In this document: piece by piece, positions 12,015 to 24,338 of the stretch
Layout of the letters: the number at the start of each line of letters is the position of its first letter
Numbering within the stretch: the first letter of the stretch is position 1
Translations under genes and position numbers: made by a program
From: Tetradesmus obliquus
Taxonomy: Eukaryota; Chlorophyta; Chlorophyceae; Sphaeropleales; Scenedesmaceae
Direction: 5' to 3'
Length of the DNA: 64,000 nt
Assembly (NCBI GenBank): GCA_030272155.1
Contig: CP126196.1
Location: forward strand, 6,014,501-6,078,500
Notes under the pieces: generated by a model
The model's database searches: none
The model's input: only the letters and a program-made list of their open reading frames with translations
Told to the model about the DNA's origin: nothing

Positions 12015-12069
12015 TTCGGGTGTTCGTTGCAACGTAGTTGCCTGTGCACACCGTGTAACCCCTCTTCTT
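12015..12069 (-). repeat. Right arm of the 55-bp inverted repeat
   Basis: Inverted partner of 10708-10762, 53 of 55 positions matching. A short direct repeat, AGACGTCAGGCT, flanks this arm at about 11964 and 12070. Confidence 0.8.
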
Positions 12070-13924
12070 AGACGTCAGGCTGGTAAACTCGAACTCAGGG
12101 GGTGTAGAAAGTTACACAAAAGATCACTCAATTCACTTCGTTGTTCTCTCTGATCCAACTCCGGGGTCTGTTCCCATGCCCTCCTGTCTCTAGCTGCAGC
12201 CTTATATACTGGCTGCCGGCCTATGACCTTCCAGCTCCCGCATCTTCACCTTCAGCTGCTGGCAGCTTCACCTTCCAGCTGCCAGTAACTTCGCAGTTAC
12301 CGGCAGCTGCCAGTCAGGCATGCTGCATGACAGACATGCTGAGGCTGGTCAGTCAGACACACTGTGGGGCTCAGAAGTCTGACCTGGCTGCTGCTACAGC
12401 CGCCAGTCAGTCGTGCTGGATGCTATACACAATAGCACGCTGCTGCAGCTATTTCTTTCTCAAAAGCATCTACATAATTGTGCTATGCAATTCTTATCTA
12501 ATGCTGTTCCCGCCGTAGCAGCGCTGCTCGAGTCAGACTGACCACTCACTGCTGCTGTGCACACCAGTGCTGTGTAAGACTACGCATGCAGCGCTAGCCA
12601 GTACCAGCACTTCATGCATTCTGGCACACTCTGTAAATGGTGTGCACATTCCTGCTGTAATACAATACACTTCTACACAATACACTTGCTGTCACACGAA
12701 AATGTGTGCAAGTACACACTAAGTGCGCACGCTAGTTCATTGGTTGAGCTCTCCACAGAAACAGCAGCTGAGCACAGCAGAATTGAATGGGGCAATAGGA
12801 CAGACACTACACACAACTTTGGCTGCATTTGTCACTAACCATTTTTTGGTTTATTTTGTATCCCTCAAGCTTGATGGATATGCTTTCCACAGACTTGTGT
12901 TTGACCAGTGCGTACAAATGCATGCCAAGGGAGTAATACCGTACAATCATGTGCTGCACCCTAGTACAGGAGGCATCTGTACTGCTGCCTTGCCTCAGTC
13001 ACTTCATCAGTTACACTGCAGTCGGGCCGGCCTCAGGCAACGTTGATTGTTGAATGAGTACCGTATTAGCACATGATGTTATTTAAAAGCCCAGAAACTC
13101 GTTGTCGTTGTTGTTTGTGTTTGCGTTTTTTTGCGTATATTGAACTAGTACCTCCCTTGAAATGGTATATGGGTGGGGATGTGAGATTCCTGTTGTAATC
13201 TCATGCAACCTGGACCACATCGCATATGCGACATGGCTCAAAACTGTTGAAATCAACATGTGGCACCCTACAAAAGTATGTATCAGAAGGAATTAATACA
13301 TCCACCAAGTCCTGAGGACTAGGTGTGATGGGACACTGCGCATGTCAATCAAAGCTGGGCCGGATGTTTTTGTCACGTTTGAAACAAACCCTGCCTACCA
13401 ACTCTTCATTGTTTTTTTTTTCTTTTAATTATCCAGCTCAGTCAGTCACCAGTGATGCAATCTTGCTGCCCAGCATCGATAATTTCCTTTCTCAGAAATT
13501 GGAAAGCGATTTCACGGCTCGGGTCCTCTCACCAAGTCGTAGTGGGACAGGCATGCTGAAGAATTGAGCATGTTGCAAGCTATATAGCGAGTTACTGGAC
13601 ATATTGAGGATGTTGCGCAATTCATCATGTCGTGCCACGACAGTCGTGGCTCTACCAAAAAGGACAGTTGATGCAGCAGCAGCTGCCGTGCAGCTGACGT
13701 AAAAGTTGTCATACCTGCAGCATATGTAGAGGCAGTGGTAGCTTCAGCTAGTCAAAAAATCAAGCAGATGAAGAAAGCACTGCAGCTGTATCTGGCCTCA
13801 GCTGCGACAAGCTGCATCCGCTTGCTGGCATCTTCAACAAGTACCCTGCAGTGGCAACAATACAACAAGAATGAGCAGGGGCATAACTTGAGAGCGCATC
13901 ATCTGTTGCATGCACCCCACTCAC
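12070..13924. other. No recognisable gene; one dispersed-repeat copy
   Basis: Short open frames only. At 13139-13178 there is a copy of a dispersed word (ACCTCCCTTGAAATG with flanks) that recurs at 48912-48960, indicating repeat-derived DNA. Confidence 0.4.
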
Positions 13925-14751
13925 CAGTGCTGCTTTCGACACGTGGTAGGTCCTGCCAGTATCCTGCACTGACAAACTGCTGCCTGTCGTGCATGTGGGC
14001 TCATTGATGCTGTTGCGTGTCGCAGGCGTCGCACAGCAGCATACCACTGCCAGGCTGGCAGCTGAGGCACCTGCAGAAGCAGCACATACAAATTGAGAAC
14101 TGCAGCTGCTTGTGGAAGGAGCGTATGGTGTGCAAGATGATGGCCGAATAGCATGAGGGGCTCACCTGATCGTACAGCGACATGTGTTTTGGCACACGCA
14201 GCATGTGCTTTCATCAGGTGGCGCTGCCTGCTGTGACAGCACGATGGCTGCGTTTGCGGGCGCTGCATCGCGATGCTGCCTGAACCAGCTCTCCTTACGT
14301 CGCCGCCACTCTGCAGCTGGTGCCTCTGCACCTCGCCGTGCAGCATGATCTGCAGTCACACACTGCAGCAGCTGCTCCACCTCCTGCAGCTTCTGTGCTA
14401 GCTCCTGGAATACTGTTGGAGGATGCAGCTGCTGGGCATCAGAGTCAGCAGGCTGCTGCTCTGCTGCCATGGGTGGAACCTCATCATCCCCCTCAGATGG
14501 CTGCAGCTGCTGTTGGCTGCCCTGTGTGGCTGTACCACTCCTAGGGCCCCTGGGAACACCAGCATCAGCACGCGCCTTGTGCCTGATACAGATGCTGCTC
14601 GCCGCCGCTGCTGTGGCTGCGCATGCTGCTGGTGGTAAGCGTGTACTCCAGCAAAGCACTGCTCCACCTGGTCCACCTGATACTGTTCAAAGAATGAGTC
14701 ATACTGCTGGGGAAACTGCTGCTCTTGCTGCTCTTGCTGCTCCTCCTCCAT
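13925..14751 (-). pseudogene. KDZ-type transposase N-terminal fragment (copy C)
   Basis: This is homologous to the first two exons of the KDZ transposase at 38.7-44.3 kb. Translation from an ATG at 14751 gives a Gln-rich N-terminus, then a shared DAGVPRG block, and a Cys cluster CCVCQNTCRCTIR. A GTGAGC donor follows. After the intron comes CLSCQPGSGMLLCDACDTQQH and DRQQFVSAG.W, ending at a GTGAGT donor (exon end 13925). The Cys/His spacing resembles a PHD finger. Lesions: a frameshift near the DAGVPRG block, and TGA directly after CDTQQHQ where copy B has Ala. Nothing homologous to later exons follows, so this is a truncated relic, oriented opposite to copy A. Confidence 0.75.
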
Positions 14752-15341
14752 GGCACTGCTGCTTCTTTATTCGCCTGCACCTGAGTTGAAAGCATATTGT
14801 GATCACAGGGTCCTGTTGTTGAGCCCGTTGCAGCGCCGAGAACAGCAGGGTTCGCCAAGCAGAGCTTGATAATGAGGCTGCAATACGCCCAGTGCAGCTG
14901 CAGGGAAAACGAGAACACGATATGTGTTCGTTAGTTCAGATTGAACATACGATAAGGTTCCACATATTCATATATTGAACTCGTGATCGAGGTTCACATG
15001 TTCGACCAAGCACTCCAGCGCCCCATGGCGTACGTTGGCGTTCTACGCACAGAGGCTGCACACCCAGCGCAGTGCCATACCCAACATATGCAAAACCCAT
15101 CTGCAATCAGAGACACTACAGCAAACAATGAACGCAAGCCCACAGCTACTGCATGACCGCAATAGCGGCCGAGCGTTGCGGCACACTGGTCGCTGAGCAG
15201 ATGCTGCAGCCATGCCCGACTATTGCATTACCCTGCCACTGCTGCTGCTGCTGCCCCAGCTGGGTGCGCATCAACCTCGCTGCGATTTACACCTCCATGG
15301 CGTGCATGTTGTCCTCCCTGGGCAGCACCTTCTGGTTACTG

Positions 15342-15949
15342 CAAGGGGGTTGTGACTACATCTAAGTACTGTCACCAGTGTGCAAGCAGGCATGTAGCCC
15401 GGTGTACTTAGGAAATCTGGCTCGGCAGAAATACTTGGCACAGGGCACATACACAGAAGCAACCTTGGCTACAGCAAAAAACCGTACCCCTGCAAATTTT
15501 GGCCATATCTGCCTGTACTTTGTACTTACCCCAGTGCTAAACAGCGTGATGTCGCTGTACTTTGTACCTCTGCGTACTCAAGGCTCTGGCTTAGCTACAC
15601 GAGTGCAGCCCCATCACGTACTTTTGCATAGCTGGGAGTACAAAGGGGTAGCTACCCCATAGTTGTACTTTGTACCTGTACGTTGTACTTCTGCGTAGCT
15701 GAAAGTACATGTTTGTACACTGAAGTACACAAAAGTACACACCAGGCGTACTTTGTACTTCAATTGCACCTGCACTGGCCGCCAGGCCCATACTTTGTAC
15801 TTCCGCGTACCTGTTTGTTCCTGCTCATCGGAGATAGAATCGGCATGTTAAATATAGTATATTGGTGCCGGCAACTTCCCAAAGTACACACGGCTACATG
15901 CCCGCTTGCACACTGGTGACAGTACTTAAGCGTAGTCACAACCCCCTTG
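15342..15949. mobile_element. 608-bp MITE with long terminal inverted repeats and 6-bp TSD
   Basis: The ends are perfect inverted copies of CAAGGGGGTTGTGACTAC, and the similarity continues inward for roughly 75-90 bp with a few mismatches. The element is flanked by identical 6-bp direct repeats TTACTG at 15336-15341 and 15950-15955, a target-site duplication. The interior (about 15510-15800) is packed with GTACTTTGTAC-type words. There is no transposase, so it is non-autonomous. The superfamily is not certain: the CAAGG end is hAT-like but a 6-bp duplication is not typical of hAT. Confidence 0.85.
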
Positions 15950-15955
15950 TTACTG

Positions 15956-17682
15956 CCCGCATTGTGTTGGTTGGACGTAGCACCCTTCTGCACTACTGCA
16001 CCTGCTGCCATGCGACTGCCCCTGAGTTGAGCTGCCTGGGTGCTTTCTTCAATAGCCGCTGGGCCATTTGTATGCACTGTCCCAGCAGCGTGATACAGCA
16101 GTTGACTGCCAACAACGCCTTGTACACCTGCAGAAATCAATAAACCCAGCAGAAGACAACAGGCAACTGCTCAGGCCAGGCACACACTGTTGCGCTTGCA
16201 CGAATGATGCAATACACTGTGGCCATCATGCACAGGACCTGCAATGCTGGCAAAAGCGTAGGACACCAGCTGATCCCTGGACACGCCTGCTGCCGGACTG
16301 CATGTTGCATTGCCTGCAACTCACCCTGTCATCATGCGCAGGCACTTTGGTTGAGCCTTGCGCTTCCTCAGCAGCCTACCGATGACGCAAAGTTCCATTG
16401 CTGAGTCCCGGAAAATGCTCCCTTCTTTGGACCCTGCAACACGCACGCATGCAAAGTACTAGTTGAGTACACGTAGATGGGCGTGTAGTGCGAGTCTGCC
16501 ATGCTGTATCGTTGAGTGATACTCTGCTGGCAACGTATCGTGTGCTTGCAACACCCCAAATGAGATTCTGCACTAGATGCAACCGGCAATCAGCTTGCCG
16601 GCAACATTGTACTTGACCTTCTGCGTGCACTGCCTTCAGGCTGCTAAATGAGCTGAAGCACCCCTGCCACCGCCGCTACTGCTGCCCCTACAACGCTGCT
16701 GTTGCAGTCATGCTAGCACCACCGTTGCTGGTGTTCTGCTGCAGCAGGTTATCATGCAGATCGAGCAGAGCAGCAGCAGCAACAATCAGCCGCCCACACG
16801 CTGCAGTTTTCGCTGCCTCCGGCACTACATTAGGCCCGGCACTGACCACTTGCTTTGGCTGGCTTCCTTCTCCTGCGCAGCGTAGTCATCATACACCTGC
16901 AGTGCGGCAAACTTGGATAGGTCGACATGCAGGAGTTGCATGCATGGCGATGCGTGCGGGACTGCTGAAGACGTGTCATTGCATGCTGCGACGGTCAGAC
17001 ACGCAGATTGAGTGCCACAAATACCAACCAAATGTGGTTTGCTGGCAGTCCAGGTGCTGTTTGCTGGCATCGCTGGCAGCAGCTGCTGCTGCTGCAGCAG
17101 CAGCAGCGTCTCTGCGCTGGAGCCCCTGTTCTGGCTGGCTGTTTCTGGCAGCTTGCGTGGTTTTGCTTGCGTGGTTTTGCTTGTTGCATGGTCACAGGCT
17201 TCCCTTGTGGAGGGGGAAAGTAGTGTGTGCCACACGTAAAGCCTAATGTTCAGCCTGTGCCATGCAACCGCTGTATGTGCAGAGCTAGAGCATCCAACAT
17301 CTATCTCTCTGAGGCAGCAGTCTCAATGTGTTGTGGACTGATGGCATTGACAATGTTTGTAGATCTGTGAGTGCGGCATGGGACCCACAACGAATCAGGT
17401 TCCCGGCTCTGACAGCTGCTGACAAGTCACCACTGTGTGACTCGGTGCTTGAAGTTGGCTATGCGAGTTGTGTTTAACAAAATGACTGTAACTGTGTGTC
17501 TTAATCCACATGACGTCAAATCACACACTACAAGCAGCTCTGAGCAGTCAACGCTGCTGCCGGCCAGCACGGACCAGGAGCTGCTGTTGCTGCTGCAGCA
17601 GGCACGCCGTTCACCAAGCGGTGAGTGAACAGCACAAAGCAGTGATGTTCTTGAAGGTGTTGGTGTCAGGTGTGTTGCTCAG
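15956..17682. other. Unassigned region upstream of KDZ copy A
   Basis: No gene could be supported. Short protein-like stretches exist on the minus strand around 16.4 and 16.75 kb (for example GRLIVAAAALLDLHDNLLQQ), but they need frame changes and match nothing known. The N-terminal exons expected for KDZ copy A were not found here in matching phase. Confidence 0.3.
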
Positions 17683-20600
17683 CGAGGCTGCAGACGTGAA
17701 GCCGAGCAGGTGCACCAAGTGCGGCAACAGTGACTGCTTTGATCCGGTGCCGCAGCAGGTGCAGAACCTCAACTACATCACAACAGGTGGGGCACTCGAC
17801 AGCTTGCAGGCTTAACGATTGTGTACTGCACTGCAACAGCAACCCCCATTTCCATTCTTGCCATAGCATATCGATGTGGCGTAGGCGCCTGGCGCTGCAT
17901 GGCTGTGACTCAGCAAGAGCCTGAGCTGCGCAGCAGTAAACGCAGCCATGCCAGCCACACAGGCTGCGGCTGTATTCCAATAAGCAAATGTGTTCAGCTG
18001 ACCACGCCTTTGGGGTGACACTGAGGTGCTGCTTGCTGCCTATCAGTGGTACCTGCTGCGGTGCTGATTTTGCTGCTGCTGTTGGATTTCATGCTGCAGA
18101 AGGAGTCGTCCTTGCCAAGCGTGCTGCGTTCAAGTGCACTGCTCAGGATTGCTCACAGCTCGTGTGGCAAGCGCCACAGGACTTCATCCGTGCACGCGCA
18201 TGGCCGGCGTCAATGAGCAGCAGCCACCTTCAGTAAGCAGCCCTAGCAGATCGCGGTCGTCAGCCATGTGGTAGCTGGGTCAGCCACAAGTAGCCTGCAG
18301 GACATGAACCTGTGTGTCTTCTGAGATTTCAGCACCTGCGCACACCATTGTGATGCCCTGTGCAGGCTAGGCATCACACAATGTGTCACCGTGTTTCTGC
18401 TGTGCCACAGGACGGTTGTGGATGTCAAGGTGCTGCAGATGTGGGACTTGCAGAAGCTGCGCAACCCCAGCATCTCACTGATGGGGTTCCTGGCGGGGAT
18501 TGCAGACGGAGCAGCGGCACAGCGTCCTACGCAGGTGCGGTCAGGGCTTGGCAGACGGCAGCATCCCAGTGCTCAACTGCATGCCCTCATACGGCTCACC
18601 TATTGATATGTTGCTGACTGCTTGCCGTTCAGCCGCGCCGAGAGATCAACGTGCACGCCTTCCGCTGCGCACACAGCGAGTGGAAGTTCTGCCAGATGGA
18701 CCTGCGCTTTGGCCTGCTGCGGCTGAATGACCTGGAGTGCCCCGCCTGCAGTGCTGGCATGGCTGGGGTGCACATAGACTCCAACATGAAGCTGTTCACG
18801 TGGAAATGTGGCAAGGAGCCATGGTGGCAGCAGCACTACAGCGAGTTCTTTGCAGACAATGCAAGCGTGCAGCTCAGCCTGCAGGCGCTGGACCTGGCGA
18901 TGAGCAGCCGGGTGAGGCACATGTGATGCTGTGCGCATACCTTGCAGCATGTATGCTGGGGCTGCCTTTTTTTGCAAGCATGCCATGTGTGGTTGATGTG
19001 CCGCTGATCAGTGCTGCTTAGCTGTCAGGCAGTGTTGAGCTTCTAACTATATGCTTGCTCTTTGACGCTGCTGCTGCCCATGGTTTCTCTGCCCTGGGTG
19101 ATCAGCGAGCGGCCACTGACAACGTCTGCAACGGCTTGTGGGCAGCGGCATCAGATGGCCCGCAGCGGCGTCAAGCGCTGCAGGAGATCACAGGGCGCTG
19201 CGTGGGTGAGTTGTGTGGCTTGTGCCGTGCAGTACCAGGGAGGTGGCAGCAGGTGTGCATTCCCGTCGCGGCGCGGCGCGGCGTCACGCGCTGTAGACAT
19301 CATGTATCAGTCGCCTCCCTGCCATCTGTATCATGCAGTTCAACACCCACCTTTTTGCTCTAATGAGATGGCACCTGCTGATGTGCTGCAGCAACGGATG
19401 CGCGGCATGGCGGGCCTATAGCAGCTGCCAACCTGCTAGGCAGCGGCGAGCGATACGGCTACGCCTTTCACTTGGCTGCCTTCAACCTGATGTGCAGCGA
19501 TTTGCAGCAGCTGCACATAGACGTTATGTGCAAGTGGGGCCCTTGGAGTGATCGCGCTGTGCAAGCGCTGCGGCAGGAGCAACTGCCAGCTGGCACACCA
19601 GAGCAGCAGTCGCGCATGCTCGAGCTCCGCGCTGCGATGCGCGACCGTGGCAGTTGGGCAAACGTGCGCAAGGCATTGTCGCACGCTCATGGCACGCTGC
19701 ACTCACAGGCATGCCAGATGCTATGGCAGCCTGGATGGGCCAAGGGCTGTGCCAAGACTCTTGGAGAGGAAGGAGAGCAGTATTTCTCCTACTTCTCCAG
19801 GTTTTCTGGCACCACCCGCAACCAGAGCTCGGCAGGTGGGTGAAGCACCTGCTGCTCAGCTGCTGGCCTGTGCAAGCCTGCTGGCACAGGGTTGTTCATA
19901 ATTACATGCTGCTTCACATGCTTATGATGTTCCCTGCAGGCTCTTCAGATGCGCTGACAGAGGCAGCTCAGCACTTTGACCGTCTGACAAGGGAGAAGCA
20001 AGCTGCGCAACTGGTGCAGCGCTACAAGAGGTTCCGTAAGCTGCTGCCCAAGGCCGAGGCTGACAGGCAGCAGCTGCTGGACAGCCTTGACCAAACACCT
20101 GTGCACGAGCGGCCGCAGTTGGTGCAGCAGCTGAAGCGCAAGCTGCAGATCATGGCAGAAGGTGGGAACCATGTTGCTCCTAGGCGTGGTTGCAGTGCTG
20201 AATGCCGCTTTTGCAAGCGTTGTGTGTGCCTGCAGCATCCTGTCATCTGGCCTCAATGATGCGCTCCTCATTGTGTGTATGCTATAAGAATGACTTTGTT
20301 GTCTGCAACATCTGCAGGCATGGTCAGCGGCAACCGCAGTGACCAGCAGCAGCTGCTGGAGAAGTATGCAGATGCCGTGCGTGCACGAGATGCACATGCA
20401 CTGTCTGCCTACACCAGCACCGCATTGCTTGACTCTGGCATTAGGCGCGGGCTGGCGACTCGCGTGATTGCTGGTGTGTGGGATGCCAACACATACGCGC
20501 TTCATGATCTGGCAACAAAGCTTGTCACTGCGGCGCAAACCAGCAGGTGCGCACTGTGCCGCCCTCGAGTCAGCAGCAATGTTTGGCATGTAGGTGCGCA

Positions 20601-22045
20601 TGTGTTGCAAGCTTTTAGGAGTTGTTGTTCCAATTGTGGTGCGCAGCAGCAGCCTGTTGTATGTTGGTGCATGCCACTCATGTGCTGCCAATGCTGCTGT
20701 GGTGTTTTGCCGCATGCAGTGTACAAGCGGAGGCAGCCAACCAGATGATTGAGCCAGCTGTGAAAGCCAGCATCTTCCGCATGCGGAACATGATCGAGAG
20801 CGCTTGCTACAACCTGAAGAAGCAGGAGGTCAAGCGCGCTGCAGTTGCAGGTGATCTGGTGAGGTACTTGTGCTGCTGTTGTGGACTTGCTTGCGCGGTG
20901 GGCAGTTCAAGTGCAATGTATGTTTTGCATTCCTACAGCTGCCTTGCCTGACTTTGTAATGTTTTTGTTCGGGTCATTGCATGCTGTGTGAACAAACCAC
21001 CTGCTGCTGATGTTGCTGTTGCTGTGTGTGCACCTCCTTACAGCCCAACCCAAGGAGCGCAAGCGCTGCAACAAGAAGTGCACCGAGATCACCAAGAACC
21101 TGACGAAGCTTGTGACGCAGTACAACCTCCTGGTTGAGCAGTACAACGCCATCCCGCAGCAGCAGCAGCCGCTCCAGCCTGCCACAGTGGAGGCTGTCAG
21201 GAAGCAGGAGTTCTGCTGGGTCAGCGATTGTGCAGGTGAGGCTTTGGCAGAAGGGCTTCAACTGGTGCCTCACGTGATGCTCCGCCCATGCGCAGTTGAT
21301 GGTTGTCGTGCACACAGCAGTGCGGCAGCAATCGTACATAGCAAGGAGGTGTCTTGCCTGCAAAAGCGTTCAGCTGAAACTGGTGAGCATGCTGCACTAA
21401 AGGACCGTGTTGTAGGAGCCAGTCAACTTTGTCACTGTTTATCACTGCTGTACTGCATGCCATGTGTGTAAACGTAGCTTCTGATTATCACAACGACAAA
21501 CACCACCATGTTCTGCTGCTGCAACTGCAGCTGAGGAGGGTAGCCAGTTGCGGCTGTATGGAGTGGCACGCTCGATTGCGCTGTGTGAGGCGGACAACGA
21601 GGTGCAGCGCATCAGGGAGGAGCTGGAGCTGCTGCCACGGGAGATGACAGCGCACCTGTGTCACCTGCAGCAACTGCTGGCAAAGCAGGGTGACGATGAG
21701 ACAGCACTACTCGCTGCTCAGCGACTGCCTGCCGATCAGTGTGATGCGGCAGCTAGCAGCCTTGTGGCAGCAGGGTAAGGGCAGCTGGCTGGCCAGGGAC
21801 GCTACCAGCCTTCAGCTGTCCAGCTAGTTGCTGACAGCCAGGCACTGAGCGGAGCACTCAGCTACTTGCGCATTGCAAAGGTGGAAGTGCAGCAGCTGCT
21901 GGCAAACTCGCGGCAACAGATGCGCAGCTTGAATGTAGAGGGATTGCCAGGTGTTGTTGTAGAACAAGAGAGTGAGGATGTTGACAGTGAAGGCAGCGGG
22001 TTTGCCCCTGACAGCGATGTTGAGGGCGGTGAAGGTGCAGTGTGA
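17683..22045 (+). pseudogene. KDZ-type transposase, copy A (5'-truncated, internal stop)
   Basis: Eleven exons parallel those of copy B with the same order and phases: ~17683-17786, 18100-18232, 18411-18534, 18633-18911, 19106-19205, 19392-19835, 19940-20161, 20318-20546, 20720-20850, 21044-21235 and 21531-22045. They hold Cys clusters (CTKCGNSDC; FKCTAQDC), the first acidic block GVHIDSNMKLFTW, then GERYGYAF, HIDVMCKW with the second Asp, and AHGTLHSQACQ followed by LGEEGEQ with the Glu. These match the Asp-Asp-Glu layout of Kyakuja-Dileera-Zisupton transposases. A TAA at 21776-21778 replaces the Tyr codon of copy B; the frame then stays open to TGA at 22045. The two N-terminal exons are missing or unrecognisable, so activity is unlikely. 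Confidence 0.8.
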
Positions 22046-22811
22046 TGTTGCAGTGTGATGTTGAAGTGCTTTGCAGCCAGGGTGAGCTCGGGGATCTGAT
22101 TCTGCAGTTGCTGTAGTGTTTTCTCTGTCTGTTTGCAGAGACAGTTGCAGTGGCGGCGACAACGTGACAAGCATTTTATGCACACTGTGTCGGCTGCTGC
22201 AGCAAAGTTGCCATCTCTTGATTAGAAAACTTGTTGTACTGCAAAGCCATCTTTTAGTACCATAAATCAAGGCAGCTGGTCCCATACGTGTGGCATATGC
22301 ACCGGCTTGGCAGCAGTAGCGCGATGCTCACAGTCTACAGCAGTGCCTCTGACAGCAATTTACAGCCTGATACCTGCACTGTGCACCCTATACACCATCG
22401 CCAGTGATCTTGCAAAGTTTCAGGCGATTCTGAGAGGGCACCCCAACCATCTGCATGCGCGCCGGGGCTTCAAAGCATGCCCGTGAGGTATGCCATACAA
22501 GGGAGTGAAAATTTACACTCCCTCAAATCAACCAACACCCTTGCATATACATGTGTGACGACAATAATAGCTTACCACACTTTGAATTTGCATTGTATGC
22601 ATGCTGCCAACACAGCATTACCGCCGCAGACGCTAGCCGCCTGCAGTATGCACCCTGCCCTGATGGCATATCCATGCAGTGTGTCACTGTCATGATGCAC
22701 AATTCGCCAGCCCAAACAAGCAGCGCACACAAACAACATCTTGGCCTCCGTCTGCTGCTCAGGAAGTGGGTGGCTGGCGCTCGACGGCACGCATCACATG
22801 GCAGGGTTGGG

Positions 22812-22922
22812 TGCAGTGTGCTGACATGAGACCACACCGTATAGTGTACGTATGCAGCGGTGGTGCCACCACCTCAGTACGGTCCCTCAACTTGACTTGT
22901 GGTCTCATGTCAGCACACTGCA
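22812..22922. repeat. Perfect 25-bp inverted repeat (hairpin or mini-MITE)
   Basis: The arm 22812-22836 (beginning TGCAGTGTGCTGACATGAG) is exactly inverted at 22898-22922, enclosing a 61-bp spacer. Perfect pairing suggests recent origin. No clear target-site duplication was seen. Confidence 0.85.
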
Positions 22923-24338
22923 TGATGGGGTCCTAGGTGGAGCGTGGCCAGATATCAGGCCTGGGGCATCCTAGCTGCAGATGCATTGCTCACCCTGACA
23001 ACATGCATTCAACGCAGCAGTGCTGCTCCGAGCAGCATCTGGCAGATTGCTGTCAGCTGTGGCGACCTAGTGAGTGATTACCAGTGCCGGGGCAGCCACA
23101 ATATAGATAATAGCAACCAGCTAGTGATTGTGCGCAGTGCAGGCGGTTCCGGGGATGAGATAGGGGTGCTCAGCGTGAAGTAAACGCAGCGCAAAGAAGT
23201 ACCACTACAGTTACCAAAACGAGAGCCACTTGCAGGTAACACACTTTGCAGAAACACACTGCCATTGCAGTCATGCTGCGGCAACGTTGCTGCATGTGTT
23301 GGTGCGAATGTTGAGGGATCTGGTGTTGCACTACTACTTCCTGGCAGTAGCACTACTGCTGGCTGCAGGACGCTGTTTGTGACTGTCGCAATGCACAGCT
23401 CACAACAGCTCTGCTCTTTCATCATCATGTTACCCATCAATAGCTCTGCTCTTCGAACGTTGTGATGTTGGGTACGTACCACAGCACTTCGGCTTAAGTC
23501 TGACCGTTGTTGAGCACGGATTGTTGGAGGCAGCCACTCATACAATCCGGTTGGTGTGTGGCACACAGTCAGCAAGCCTGTGTTTGCGTCCAAGTTGAAC
23601 ACGATATCTCATCAGTACAGTATAAGCACATTGTCATTGCTGCGCTGATGTATCAGTGAACACCAGCAAGCGCAGTGTTGGCGCAACCGCACTGTTGTTG
23701 CTATAGAGCTGTGTTTAAGCCGCCACATGTTGCGCGCATGGCGGCGATGGCCACAGCAGGATCGCACTTCTCCGCACATCTCTGGGCAAGCACGCACATC
23801 ATGTGTTGTTATTGCCGTTGCCTGGCTGCCAGAAGCAACCTCGCTAGTTACAGCGTTCTGGCAACATCAGGATCATTAACAACGCTAGAGCCAGAAGGGA
23901 GTCAGAAGACAGCCGAAGATAGCTGTAAGAGTGTTACAGTAAAACCTTAGCCGTAATCTACAACAACAATGCATTGATGCTCAGCCAGGCACCCACATTG
24001 TCCCAGATTACAGCCTCCAACTAGTCACCCTCTAAGCTATGCTGTCCCCCGGACACCACGTGCAGCTGCGCTAGACATCCTGCAGGATGGGCCAGGCAGG
24101 AGCGCTGCGTGCATAAGCTCCAAGGCAAGCCAAGCCGCCAGCCCTGGCCGCAACAACGCTGCGCATGTTTGCACCAGCCTGCTGCTGCTGCTCAACTGCG
24201 CCGGGCACACTGCCTGCAGCAGCCCCAGGACCAGCCAAGGCGCCAGCCCTGGCGAGGCAGCAGAACCACGCATGGCTGCACCGCACCGCACTGCTGCCGC
24301 TGCTGCTGCTAGCCCATAGCGCCAGTTGTGCTGCCTGC
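22923..24338. other. No recognisable gene
   Basis: Only short open frames without conserved motifs. The stretch lies between KDZ copy A and the 3' end of the minus-strand Gln-rich gene. Confidence 0.4.
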
